A stretch of DNA of 64,000 bases from Pholis gunnellus (lineage: Eukaryota; Chordata; Actinopteri; Perciformes; Pholidae), in assembly GCA_910591455.2 (NCBI GenBank), contig OU342819.1:248001-312000 (forward strand), written 5' to 3'. The notes under the pieces were generated by a model. That model ran no database searches. It had not been told where the DNA came from and worked only from the letters and a program-made list of their open reading frames with translations. Both the position numbers and the translations under genes were made by a program. Numbering within the stretch: the first letter of the stretch is position 1; the number at the start of each line of letters is the position of its first letter. Of this stretch, positions 37,070 through 49,913 are shown piece by piece.

Positions 37070-40000
37070 TTATGGATTTAAATTCCCAGGGAAAGAGGGA
37101 GTACATCCTCGCTTGAGTTTCTTTCCTTCTGGTGTACCTCGAAAGTATTCAAGATAAGATGAGAACACATACTTATTCATGACTTTAACCCTCCCAAAGA
37201 TTTCCAGCTCTGTTTGCTCGTCATGGTCGACAGTATTCATCAGCTGTTTCGATTTGATGTACAGGGCATTTTCCTTTGCAACAACCTGATCTAACCAAAT
37301 TTGTCTGTTCTGCGGTGCCATGTCATAGTTGTCAACCGTACAGCCGTAGAATCCTCGTCGCAGATGCTCAGGCCAGGGTTGGTCAGTCACCATGGGGTGG
37401 TCAACTCCAACAAACGCTGTGCACAGGGGGCTGTCAGTCCCTCGTGAGCGACCTACTTCACAACCTATGACACTCATAAGGAAAAGCGAGAAGGTTCTGA
37501 AGTTACACACAGATGATGAAAACACTGCAGCCATGAAGTAACGACCCCATCTCTCACAGTTGTAGTTACACTGCTGGAACTGGAAAGTCTGGCGACAGAA
37601 GTCATTGAATTTGGATGCTTTGAGACCCTGTCTCAGCTGCAGCAGGGAAAACTCACCCAGCTCATCACTGAAATTCTGACGGAAATATTCAATTTCAGCT
37701 TGATTGCCAGGGTTCATGAACTTGCCTGCCAAACTTACATTTAAATTTTTCCTGTGTACTTTGTAAATGCATTCATTGAGAACGTAGTAAAGGTCTGATG
37801 CAACTTCCTCTTTGGCATTGTATCGTATCTCCACGAGTAGATCATTAATGTTAATGATATGCTTCAACACAATGTTTTCTTCTGGTCCTGGCTCTGTAAG
37901 CCAAATTGCTTTCTGGAGTCTTTCATCTGGGACATAATCAGGAGCACGCCTTCTTTCATTCTCCTCAAAGAACAAGCTCCAAGTAAGCCCCTCCAGGCAA
38001 TCTATAGAAGGGTACCTTTTGCGCAGTTCCATTGGAACGAACATTTGAGGGTGACTTGGCCACTCTAGTGTCTGAAGATACAAAACATTTCCATCATAAT
38101 TAGAAAACACTGGCCCTGCACAGCCAAGTTCCACTTTTATAAGCAGCTCACCTCTTTGGTCTAGTTCAGCAATAACGCTTTTACTGTGGTCATGGGACCT
38201 CCAGACTCCATCAGTCCTAGTCATTATCTCTCCATCAGGTCTAACAGACAGGAAGGAGTTGTGTAGGTGTAGCTGAGTTTCCACACTGAGAGACCGAAGA
38301 ACTTGTAGCAGCTGAAACATGAAGTGCAGGTCATTTCCAAGGTTGCAGCTGATGAGGCGGATTGTGCCAAGATGACCAAAAATGCCGTCAGTTGTTAAGG
38401 TTGACACAAATCTGGCAAGTTGTTCTGGGCCATAAGCAGCTAGCTGGACTGTTCCATTGGCACCATTGCTGCTGTGGCCAACCAGTACGACATCATGATT
38501 TTTAGTAGAAAAGGAATGGCTTCCACTCAGCATATGTAGCGCCCCCTTGTGGTACCTCAGCAAAGTTGATACAGTGAGATGCCTCTTGAAGAGGTAAGTG
38601 GCTGCCTCAATCACTACAGGGTCCTCTTCCATAATAACTATAGTCTGGTGGCTGTTTTTAGTGTAACCTCCTTCCCCAAAGGTCGTATGTTGTGGGTTAG
38701 ACACCATTTCTGTCTCAAATGTGTCATGACTGAAAGTTAAACTGTCTGCCTGAGTCGAATAAACTGGGAAAGCCTCGTTAATGAGACAAGTACTTCTAAC
38801 ACAAGCAGGTACTGTCTGATTAATGGAACACAGTACATGAAAAACAGGATTCCAACAGTCAGTGAACATTTGACACAACTGAGACAAAATCAGAGATTCT
38901 CTAAACTGCAAATCTACTCTTGTGTTGATTACACTCATTAGTTTTGACTTGGTATTTCTGTCACTATAAGTTGGCCACTTTCCAGGGTCTCCAGGATCAG
39001 GGTGTAGTGGGTCAAACCTTGGTGGAATTCTCCAAAGATATGCCCTGGAAATAGATAAATGATATAGGTGTATTACAAGCCAGTGGATCAAATTAATGCA
39101 TTCGCTTAAATTAGTAGGAATTGTAATATGTCCTCTGATAAGCACGTTGGTGCAGTTTGATAGTGGTGATTTTTCAGAGACAATGATTTGGAGTTTATAG
39201 TGTTAATGAGACAATTTGTAGAACTTCACGGTGAGGGCTAATGTGTGTTGGCATTAGGCCTGTAAAAAGGAGCTTCTTTCAGGTCCCATCACAGCTTTTC
39301 CTTCCCCCCTAATGCAATGTTCACACCATGAGCGTCAAAGCAACAGGCTACGCCCACAAGGAGTGTTCAATGGAAGCCATGGACATGTAGCTACAAACTG
39401 ACACTTGTCGCTGCTTGCTGGTTACAAATCAATGTTGAGCTGGCCTCGACCTTTTTCAGCGTCATGTTTTTGTTTCACCATTTGTTGTTACCTTCTCTTT
39501 CCCCACAACGTATTCTTGCAGTGAGCTAGTGCCAGTGCTATTTAACAAAATAACTACGATAATTATCTATTTATAAATAACTTGATAATTTGATTTGTGT
39601 GTATATGAAATAATAGGTCCCTGTATACCTTGAGAAGAACTCTGTAGCAACCCTGAGATTAAGATTTAATTGGTTAATATCAAATCTTGAAGTTTTCCCT
39701 ATTTTTCTAAGATTGGATGGCGTCCAAAATGGAATCTTCCCTTAAATTCTGTTAGTTAAACTAATGGTGGATTATGGATTATAAGATGTGTGCCATCATT
39801 CTTTTGTACTACTTTATGGGTCATAATTGAATTAGTTATAATTGTTACATATCTTGATAATAATTCAATTATTATTTATAAAATCAGCTACCAGCAACAA
39901 CGCTACATTAACTATCTTGCCATTCTGTTTTCAAAAGTAGTTTTATTGGACAAATGTAAGTCATAGTATCACCAAAGCTGTGGGGGACATGAATGTACCA

Positions 40001-40717
40001 AATGTCATGGCAATAGTTGGTGAGATATTTTTATCAGCATATTATTCTGGAACAGTTAAATAATATACAAAGGACAGAGCCCTGATATGTGTCTGATATG
40101 ATTTTAGAAAGGTATATCGTCCATCCCTGTAACTCTGATGTTGACTGATAAGAATAGTTTTAGTACATATATGTATTAGTACAAATAGTACTGTAGAGTA
40201 GAGCAAAGACATTAACTCAATGTTATACTATGCAGCTGTTTCCCCTCAGAGATAATGTGATTAGTCATGTGATGTCTCACCTGTTTCCTAGATTAGAGCC
40301 GAATGGAGTCCTCTGAACACTCCAATCTGTAATGACAAAAAAGCTAATAGTTAAAAGCTATTGTCTGATTCTCGTTCCACTGGTTTTCAGGCAGTTAGTG
40401 TAAAATGCTGCCTGGTGATAAGAGTAATCAATAGTTCTGCCCGAATATGCTCATGCGTTGTAGGTCAAAACAGCCCAATGAAAAACCTGGTATGTCGATA
40501 GCTCACTAAATATGGACATTATAAATGGGACTCATTTGGTTTTCCTGAGAGACTTCACCAAAATGCCACATACAAGGACAGGAATTAAAACAGCAACACT
40601 TCATTATCTACTTTCAAACTAAAGCTGATGAAAAAGTGTAATAATCTTACCAACATTCATTCCTGCTGCCAAAGAAAGCTGAACGATAATAACACTAAAT
40701 CCACAGGGTTTCATCAT
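37070..40717 (-). CDS. Predicted secreted protein with C80-like (clan CD) cysteine-peptidase domain, about 695 aa
   Basis: Minus-strand coding exons are 40717-40651 (signal peptide), 40326-40281 and 39044-37070. Splice sites are GT-AG and phases agree (1, then 2). Exon 1 encodes Met-Met-Lys-Pro followed by a hydrophobic run ('GFSVIIVQLSLAAG'), a good secretion signal. The long last exon carries 'AYLWRIPPRFDPLHP' at its start. Near residues 218-330 the pattern 'VVLVGHSSNG' (His228), 43 residues, 'LISCNLGND' (Cys271), then 'VRPDGEIM'/'GVWRS' follows the His/Cys layout of Peptidase C80. That fold is best known from the InsP6-activated self-processing domain of large bacterial proteins. Several Asn-X-Ser/Thr sites and many Cys residues fit an extracellular protein. 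The C-terminal about 330 residues I do not recognise. Activity and substrate are unknown. The gene model is strong; the fold assignment is moderate. Confidence 0.75.
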
Positions 40718-42464
40718 GGTTTCTCTGCAGAGCAGCTGAAGTGAAGATCACTGAATTCACCAGGCAGAGTAGCTTCAGCTTCATATCTCAATCCACATTT
40801 GGTTAGATAAAAATGAAAATGAGAAGATAATGTTTACAACTGTACACTTCATCAGTTAAACATTACAAAACTGCATGGTGTGAACATTTTTGTCTGACTG
40901 CTCCACTTACGGTTTACTTCACTGTGTAAAACATGTACATTAGCATGGTTTATTTCTATTTTGATTGTGAATTATTATTAACAGTTTGACTGAATATGTA
41001 GCTTAAAGAAAATTGTGCAGATGTGTCACTGAATACTAAAATGACAGATCCAGCTAACTGCTCCAACATGCAGAACAGTTAACTAAGTGCATTCGTACAG
41101 GCTAATACAATATAAGATACAGTATGTGATCTTGAAAGAAGGACTGATACTGACCTCAGACATCCACAGAATTGAATCAAGACTGGTCTGACAGAATCAA
41201 CAACAAGTTAACATTATGAGCTTCATAAGAGTAGAATATATTTCATGAGGTTTTGATATGGGGTCAGATCAGTCTCAATATTAATGAATGTACACAGAGA
41301 CTAAATGTATTTTGTGATTCTCTCCACAAAAATATTTTTCAATGCTCACAAAAATAGTTATCGTTATATATAAATGTAAACAAAATCCACAACTCTTGGC
41401 TACCGAGCGAGCCCCCTTTGGGGTTCCAGCGAGAAGAGAGTGTCGTAGAATGCACTTTTCAGAAATGAATATAATGAATGCTACACACATGTTACATAAC
41501 AGATTAAACAGCAACATCTGGGCAACACTACCATGTAAGTCATTTTTTACACACTCCAAACGAACTATGCACTCCGCTTCGATATTCCAAAAAAAGCTAA
41601 CGGCTAACACGGACCACCAATACATCGCATGAGAATTCGACACAGAATCCAGAGATATCTTCAGAATTTCTCTCTGTGAAACCAGTACAGAGCTGTGAGC
41701 AAACAAACCGCAGAACAACAAACCGCTTATCCCAAAAAAAATCCAAGCAGCACCTCACCTTTACGCTGAATCACGAAAAGACCGGCATAATTCCCCGTTT
41801 TGCTGGCTAAACACTGTTGCATATGCGTATATCCTGTGTGTTTCTCATCTGTTTCCTGGAGAAGGGGGGGTCAACCTAACTTGTGGGACCCGGGGGGAAG
41901 GGGTCAGACTTTTGGCAAATGGAATTTTACGCTTGGGGATGCCGATTTTTACTGGCTAACGATTCTGTCAATCAACACCAGGCCACCCCTACTGCATTCC
42001 TGAGACTCTGACGCGTCGAAAGAGGTGTCATAGTCTGGATTTGACCAATCATAGGCTGACAAAGCCTCACATAGACAGTCAAACTGTAGTCAGACGAGAA
42101 TGGAGCCATGGTTTACAGCCTTAGAGAGGATTCTGGCTCTCAAAATGATGCCAAACTGCTGTATTTGGATAGATTGAACACTATTAGTGATAAAACAAGT
42201 GAAATATATAGTTATATAGTATATCAAATTAGAATAGAACAGCTGCAACAGCTGGTTCCAAAATGAGAATTTGGCTTGACCTCGTGTGACCTCTCCGTAC
42301 TGAAACCTCTCTAACTTTGTCCTGCTTCACTTTATCAAAGCCAAATGTTTTTTAGAGACTACTGTCATGTTATGCTATGATTTGGGAGAGTTTTAAGGCT
42401 AGCCAGGGCCTCATTTCAAGAACAAAATAACAATAAAAGTGCTTTTCTTTCAGGCGAACCTGAA
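40718..42464. other. Upstream of C80-like gene, no gene seen
   Basis: Its promoter and any non-coding exon should lie just right of 40717. Minus-strand and plus-strand open frames at 41281-41721 show no recognisable domain. Confidence 0.5.
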
Positions 42465-43311
42465 ATTATCGATTCGTTGTGTCGCGCGATTATTACGCCA
42501 CTCAATAATGCCGTGTTCACAACAAACACGATGAACCGCCGATCTCGCCGGGGACTATTTGTGTTCATACGCGCTGGACACGGCGGAGAGGGGGCGCAGC
42601 TTATCGGCCTGAAAGCCATTCAACTGTCAACCGTGGAAAAAAATCACCTCTATTTCTGCCTAGTACGTGTTGTGGAAGTCCCAGATATCACGGGAAACTA
42701 AACGCCGTCATGTCTGGGTTCATAACATAGTCCGGAGAAGCTTCATCGAGCTCACTGTGTCTCAATGTGTCTAGTGCCACACGTCGGCTGTTTACTACAG
42801 CTGTATGAACACAAAATAAACTGATTTGGCTGTGATTTAACGGCAATAAACCGACAAAAAGGGACTCCGAAATAACTACGTAATGATGCCCATTTGTACT
42901 TGTTTTCTCAATGGAGCTCGGATCGATCGTTGCTAGGCTATGCTAACATTGCTAGCAGCTCCATCAACACTCACAATAACGTCATCTAGACGGCAGCGTG
43001 TATTCATTGTTTGCACTATATGGTTTACACACACACATGTGTACACATAGTTTGGTCCGGTCTCTACTGATATGAGGGAAGCGCTCTGGGTGAACACAGA
43101 CGCTACAGTATTAATTTCCTGATTCAACAACGGCAGGACGTCAGTGATGACCGGAGAAACATCTCAACGCTGATAGGCTATCGCGCCACAGCGTCACGCA
43201 ATTTTTTCGGTTGGAAATTAATGCTTTGTTTTTTTATCCGATTCATCGATTAATCGATGAAATAATCGACAGATTAATCGATTGTTAAAATAATTGTTAG
43301 TTGCAGCCCTA
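42465..43311. mobile_element. hAT TAGGGCTGCAAC family, truncated second copy
   Basis: It is the reverse complement of most of the element at 1760-2695, ending TTGCAGCCCTA at 43311. The other end is cut at about 42465, so no target duplication can be read. The flank CTTTTATCCAATCAG continues the CAGTGGCGGGCC-family sequence into which it inserted. Confidence 0.85.
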
Positions 43312-44399
43312 CTTTTATCCAATCAGATTTCACCTCTGTGTCTCTAGGTAGAAGAGAGGCCCGAGGCCTGCAGACTCACAAGTGCCTCCATGTGCAGTTT
43401 AAGTGAATGGGGACGATATTGTTGATTGTCATAGTCTTCAACCAATCAGATCTTTAGTTTGACATGTTGGGCGTATTCTTTAACGTGTCGGAGCCTTCTA
43501 GCTGGCCTATAAGTACGTCAGCATTAACACACAGCTCAGTTTGCAGGAGCAGCTCTACAGTGAGGTGCAGCGTGTGCTGTGATTGGTCAGTGGGCGAGTA
43601 CGTGACTATTGGAAAACGAAACTTAACTTAACAACCAGCAGAGCTTAGTTGGAGGAGTAAGAGTTCAAATTGAAAGATATGGAAGAAATTATAACATTTT
43701 TAGGGTTTTGCTTGGTGTAGTTTATTTATTTTTTTACCTAGCTTTGTCTTTTTAACACTCAATGGCTGAATAAGGAGGAGAAACGGATTTAGTGGCGGAG
43801 TTACTGACAACGCCTTTCTCAAGAAAGAAGGACATTTCAGGAAAAGCTGGACATCGTAAGAAATGGTCAGTCAACGCCACAGCTGGCAGCCCTGACTCAG
43901 CCAGGAAAAGGATTTGTATGAACGGTATTTCTTGCTGACAGCGTCGGAGAAGCGTTGCACATTTTATGGCTGGGTTTGGAGCTATGCTACGCTAACCTGA
44001 GGACACCATAGCATTTGAAAACTTTTGGAGAGAGTCGAGTGGATCTACAACTCAATGAATAGTTTCGCAGGAAAACAGCTCCCCCACGTGCGGTCTGCGC
44101 CATGAATCGAGAAGGACTTCTTACTGGAACTGAAACGATGTACTGGGATTAAACTCATTAAATTTCGGTAAGTGACAAACAGCGTCAGTTTTTTTACATA
44201 GTAACGTTACTACTGTTCCTTTGTCTATCGTGTCGTTTTTATGAATAGTATTTGAATGGCTCGTGCTCTTATGTGGTGGAATGCGTGGATCCGCTGCAGG
44301 TTTGCTAGATTGATGCGTCATAATGAGGTTATTAGGAGGTAATTCAACTGTATTAGGACAGCACAGAAGGCCCAGGCATAAAATACACGGCCCGCCACT
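43312..44399 (-). mobile_element. CAGTGGCGGGCC-family DNA element, left arm of inverted pair
   Basis: Read from 44399 leftwards it begins CAGTGGCGGGCCGTG and matches the element at 44740-46075. At its far end it is interrupted by the hAT at 42465-43311. It includes a splice-donor-like CGGTAAGTGAC near 44167 after a transcript-like stretch. Confidence 0.7.
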
Positions 44400-44739
44400 G
44401 ATATATACAGTATATATATATCATATAATAATATTCAGTATAATATAAAACACACATAAAATATAATATAATATGATAGAAAATGTTTATTTATTGAGAT
44501 GCCCCTATGGACCTTGTTATAGTGAGGTAAAGATCAGGAGAAGAAATTATTGAAGTGTAATTAGGAATACTGATTTTAAATTAAGCTATGATGAGTTTTC
44601 ACTGTTAATTTAACATCTCTATTAAATGTTGATGCCTCCATGACCAAGTTAAGCAGATGAGACTGAGGACAACTATGTAGAAGAACAGATGTTCACTTTC
44701 CCCAATATGTAGCTTGACAGAGTTCTCATGTGTGCCCTG
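44400..44739. repeat. Spacer of the inverted pair, DNA-element sequence
   Basis: It matches 31780-31990 in reverse, so it is part of a third DNA element lying between the two arms. Confidence 0.6.
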
Positions 44740-46075
44740 CAGTGGCGGGCCGTGCATTTTATGCCTGGGCCTTCTGTGCTGTCCTACTACAGTTGAACAG
44801 CTACGGTGCAGATACATGAATCCGTGCATGACGGGACGCTGCGTCATTAACGGACAATGCATAGTCAAATCAATGTAATTAACACAATGACAACAACAAA
44901 GTCAAAGAACCAGTCACATATATTCATATGACAACAAAGCATGACACATCAATCAAGCAAATCTGCAGCGGATCCACGCATTCCACCACACAAAAGCACG
45001 AGCCATTCAAATATTATTCATAAAACGACACGATAGACAAATGAACAGTAGTAACGTTACTGCAGATGTAAATAAACAAACGCAGTTTGTCACTTACCGA
45101 ATGCTGTTCACTTAAAGACAAAGTCCATCCTCCTTTCTTTGTTGACAAAGAGTTTACATCGTTTCAGTTCCAATAAGAAGTCCTTCTCGATTCATGGACG
45201 CCAGTGACAGTCGAGCCTCGCCAGTTGTATTTTGCCGGTATTTTCACCTCCACCGGCGCGCCCACGGACTGTGGTTGTGGAGCTCCGTTTCCCTGCGAAC
45301 GTGTTTATTGAGTTGTAGATCCACTCGGGTTTCTCCAAAAGTTTTCAAAAGCACCGTAGTGTCCTGCCGTGCTATGGCATCCTCAGGTTAGCATAGCATA
45401 GCTCCAAACACCAAGATGCTCAGTTAAAATGAAACACATTCTCAGCCATAAAATGTGCGACGCTGTCAGCCAGGAACACCGTTCATAAAAATAAATAAAC
45501 TACACCAAACAAAACCCTAAAAATGTTATAATTTCTTCCATATCTTTCAATTTTAACTCTTACTACTCCAACTAACTTCTGCCAGCTTCCTTAAATTTCA
45601 CATTAGTCACGCGCTGGCTGGCCCACTGACCAATCATGGCACACGTTAATGCTGACGTACTTAGAAGACTACCTCGGTAGCTCTGGCACGTCAAAGAATA
45701 CACCCAACATGTCAAACTAAAGATCTGATTGGTTGAAGACTATGACAATCAACAATATCGTCCCCATTTACTTTAATCTGCAAAGTCTACCTAGAGGGCC
45801 TCGGGCCTCTCTCCTTACATAGAGAAATAGGGGCTGAATCTGATTGGATAAAAGCTCTACTTAAAACAAGCTGCACTGGAAGCAGCACTGCAGGCTGGAA
45901 GCAGAGCAACTGAGGAAGACAGTAGCTGTGCAATGAGAAAATACGCTAATGGGAAAAAAATGATCATACATGTAGTGTATTTGTGAAAAATTATTAAATT
46001 ATAAAATAGCTATAACTTTGTGATTCTGTTTAGGCCAGCAGAGAAGGCTTTGCAGGCCCTGATGGCCCACCACTG
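44740..46075 (+). mobile_element. CAGTGGCGGGCC-family DNA element, right arm (1336 bp)
   Basis: The left end is CAGTGGCGGGCC and the right end GGCCCACCACTG, an inverted pair with one mismatch. No transposase frame is visible. Another right end of this family (GACGGCCCACCACTG) lies at 47957-47971. No target duplication was found. Confidence 0.7.
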
Positions 46076-48322
46076 GTCTGTCTCTCTGTAAATACGTGTA
46101 ACTGTTCAAACTCCACTTTAGACCCATTTGCCTAAAGTCTTTATTTCAGAGCATATACCGAAGCTGCTATTCTGTCCAAAAACAAATGAATCTTCCGTCA
46201 GTGAGTTGCCTTTGTTACTGGAACATGAATTAGCCTATAAGATACACATTGGAAAGGAAAGCATGGCGATTGGATTAAAAGCCCATTCAGGCACAACAGG
46301 ATTTGTGCGGCGCTCGCCGCTGGGTTCCGCCCACATCTGACGAGGTGAAGTCTGGGGAAGTCGCGGAGGATAGAGCGAAACAGTTCTTGAGAGACTTGAT
46401 CATTTTGTGGTTTTGCCTGCAACACAGATGCATCTGTCCTGTGCTAAGAAGCATGTGCAAGCACTAGTCCTGCTAACACACCTGATGCCTACTTGGTTGA
46501 AAAAGTGTTTCTAATAAAGTGCTTTCCTCCTGAGGTCTCGATACTAGCCCAAACTTATGTAGTGCAGTTTAGAAATGTAGGCACTCTTAATTGTTTTCTT
46601 CATTTGTCCTTCTGTGCCTTGCTGCCTGCCGACCAGCCAGACCGAGCACCACGAGATCGGTGTGATGGCACCGGGAAGAGAGCGAGGAGAACCGGGATAA
46701 GAGCTGTGGCTGCCCAGCTTGAACTTAAGGCTGTTCACTACCCAGCCTGCAACTGGCTGATGTCCGCTCGCAGGAAAGTGAAATAGATGAAGGAGGAGTC
46801 AGAGGTTGGAGACTGCTGTGTCATGCCATCTCAGATCTGTGGGTTCCGCGCCGACAGAGCAAAGGACTCTGGTGGGAATAGGGGAGGTAGACTCTTTGTT
46901 TGCATCTGTGATACTTAGTACTCAAACATAGTCAAAGTTGAAAAAGTGTTTTATGTTAAGGTCACGGCCATAATAGCTGCCCAGATAATTCCCCAGTGTT
47001 TTTGTTGCTGCTGTTTACATTCCTCCTGAAGCAAATTCAAAAAATGCACGACAGGAATGCACTACTGTTTTTGTTTAGTTTTTTAGTTTTACTAGAGGGA
47101 CCGTAATTGCATTTCATTGTGCAACCCCAGTGTTTATTAATGACAATAAATAAACGTTGAACCTTGACTCATCAACTTAAAAGCACCTGATGTACCGGAA
47201 ATGATCACGTTTGCGCCTATGCTATATGTTGTATTAAGTGTTGCCAGATATATAAAGAAGGGCAATGCTGATCTATTCCTTCAGTAAGCAGGATATTATT
47301 CAGACATGGTCACTGACAAACTAAGAGTCCACTAAACAAGCTCTTTACAATTGCCAATTCACCATCATCGCTTGTTATAATATAAATTTGAATCTCTGAT
47401 TTTAGCACAGTGTATAATAGTGGCTCCATATTCCCAGATCTACGCAACACAGTTCACACTTAAATATTCCAAAATATTGTGAGCTTGAAATGGGATTTTG
47501 GAGCATTAGGCAATAGAACAAAAAAAGAGCCTTTAAGGTGCACATCGAGATGAAAACACATAATCTGTCACATTATCACCTATTGTTGTTGCCTTGTTAT
47601 TGTTAGCAGACCTAGTTACACACCCACAGAGATGCAGAGCATAATTATCACACATTTGGAGTCGTGTTTGTGCCTACCTGATGATCAATATTCTCTCCCC
47701 TTTGAGCTCTGGTTTGGTCTCCATCAACTCCTGAGGAAAATATCTGGGTCCTTAGCAGCTATTCAGTTCAAACAACAACTGTGTTTGCACTGGCCTGTTG
47801 CATTTAAATCTAGACATTTCAATGTGTTTAAATGTTTTTATTTATTTACATTTTGCCAATTCTTTTGTAAAAAAACATCATACATATAATTTGAAAAACT
47901 AAACGTGAGATTTAGGTCACACTGTGGTTAGCTGGCATTTTGTTCTTAGCTGGCCCTGACGGCCCACCACTGATTGGTATTGTGTTTGGTTGGTTCAGCT
48001 TTCTTGTTGACCATTTTCTTGCCATTAGCTATGTACTTGTGTTGTCACTTTTTTCCCCAAAAGACTACAGAGCCAACTGATATTCGGACATTTGTGCTCA
48101 GAGGGCTTCCTATTATGCTAATGTTTAGGTCTTACTTGCAGAGACACCTCAACCTAATATGGGTATTATTGAAAACCAAATGCTCACACGGGCACTTGTG
48201 CACTCTACTGCTGTCAGCTATCTACATAGCTATGCTGACATGTCAACATCTCACCGGTCTACACTGAGGCTGGGAACATTATATTATTGTCCCCACGTTG
48301 ACCCTCATAGCCCACCCTAATA
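46076..48322. other. Intergenic DNA, no gene seen
   Basis: Only a CAGTGGCGGGCC-family right end near 47930-47971 is recognisable. Confidence 0.55.
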
Positions 48323-48888
48323 GAATAATAGAGCTGAAATACTGATTAATAACTGAATAATAAATTAGTTTTTTGCTTAAAGTAAATGTCTTATCACTTA
48401 ATTTTCTTCTCAGAGTTCACCAGAATGCTACATTTTAAAGCTCATATTTAAAATAAAATGCTCCAGATATGTGTGAGCATATGGCTCACACTAATCTGCA
48501 CTCATGTTTAGTTTAGTTTTTCACAGGTTGCACGTTATTGTTATTATCTTGAAAAGATATTCAGTGCAAAACAGGTTAATTGCAGCCTCAATAAGCTATT
48601 TTTTGCCAAATATTAGTTATTTTTTGCACAGATAGAACTTTATTTGCATTGTTCTAACAAAGGGATTGCACATTGTATTAGTCTGATGGAGCAGTCTGGT
48701 TTACTTGAGAGTGATTGCAATTTTCTTTATTCTATTTGAAAAAGCACAGATGGAGGACTCACAAAATGTTGTTATTTCAATAATAGTTCAACATGGACCA
48801 TTTTGTTACCATTTTGTTGGGGCGGTGGGGCATGAACATTTTTCTTCCTCCAAAGTGGTGCGTGACAGAAAAAGTTTGAGAACCACTG
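48323..48888 (+). mobile_element. CAGTGGTTCTCAA hAT element, copy B (5'-truncated)
   Basis: It matches about 33970-34534 with small indels and ends in GAGAACCACTG. The zinc-finger part is absent. Confidence 0.8.
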
Positions 48889-49913
48889 ATTTAGCAGATG
48901 ACAGACAGCTATTTGTCATGACGTACTCCTTGCCCAGCAGCTTCATGTTTGACGCTGGGAGGTGTACAGACTGTTACCACATGGTTGTTTCCAGGTCACT
49001 GCTAATCCTCTCCAATCTTCTTTTCTCCTCATTAGCCATCTTAACCACTCCTTTTCCTGCTGCGCTCACAATGAAGCCTATCTTTGACCAATTCTGTAGA
49101 AGTCTAATTTTACACGCTGTAGTTTGAAGCTAAATTTGGTACAGGAATTACTGCTGCATTCTACTATGTAGTGGTGTGACAGATTAAAACAGCCATTTTG
49201 ATCAACAGAGGAACTCGAAGCTGAAGCTGGATGCAGAATAAATAGAAGTGGCTTTGAGAACAGCCAAGAATGGACCGTTTCAACGAGCAAAATCCTCAGT
49301 GTGCAAGTTACTGTGCATGGCAATATGGTTTCCTAATTCTGCAGCAATAGCATTTTTCTATGTGACGGAGCAGGTGAGATAACCTGGTTGGAGACTGGAA
49401 CCAAACATCAGAAGATTCTTCAGCAAAATATCAAGACGGAAATCACGTAAACAACATCTCTGACAGGTACATACACAGATTACTCACTGAAGACTTGCAA
49501 CTACCCTTTTCTCTTTAAAAGCATTTTCTTTGCTGCTTACAAAATATATCTCATTGTAGCTATTTTTAGAGTGAGTGAAAAATTAAATCCAATTTGTTTG
49601 ATGTTTTTGTTCAGCTGACATTAAATCTTGTGAAGTCAGGTTTGTGCTCACTCAGAATATATTTGTAATAACGTGGGGTTGAAGAGATATATATTAGAGA
49701 ACAAAACTGCAGTTTTTTTAGTAGATCATACAGGTATTATTATGCATTACTGATATAACCAGAGCTGGACTTACTATCCTTCTCAAAAGTACTCTCTTAA
49801 TTTAGTAGTATACCTCCGTAGTAGACCTGCAAAAGATGTTTTACAGATATACTGAACTACAGAATGGTCAAAATCAGGGCAGTGATTTAATAAAGGTGTG
49901 TATGGCCTTAGGG
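48889..49913. other. Intergenic DNA, no gene seen
   Basis: No recognisable frame or repeat. Confidence 0.5.

Noticed and set aside
41281..41721. 146-codon minus-strand frame with hydrophobic stretches
   Set aside because: No known domain, no splice context, and a competing open frame on the other strand. It may be chance or an unknown repeat.
44740..46075. 8-bp target duplication for the CAGTGGCGGGCC element
   Set aside because: The flanks GTGCCCTG and GTCTGTCT do not match, so hAT membership could not be supported.
46493..46786. 97-codon plus-strand frame
   Set aside because: It has no recognisable motif and lies in repeat-rich intergenic DNA.
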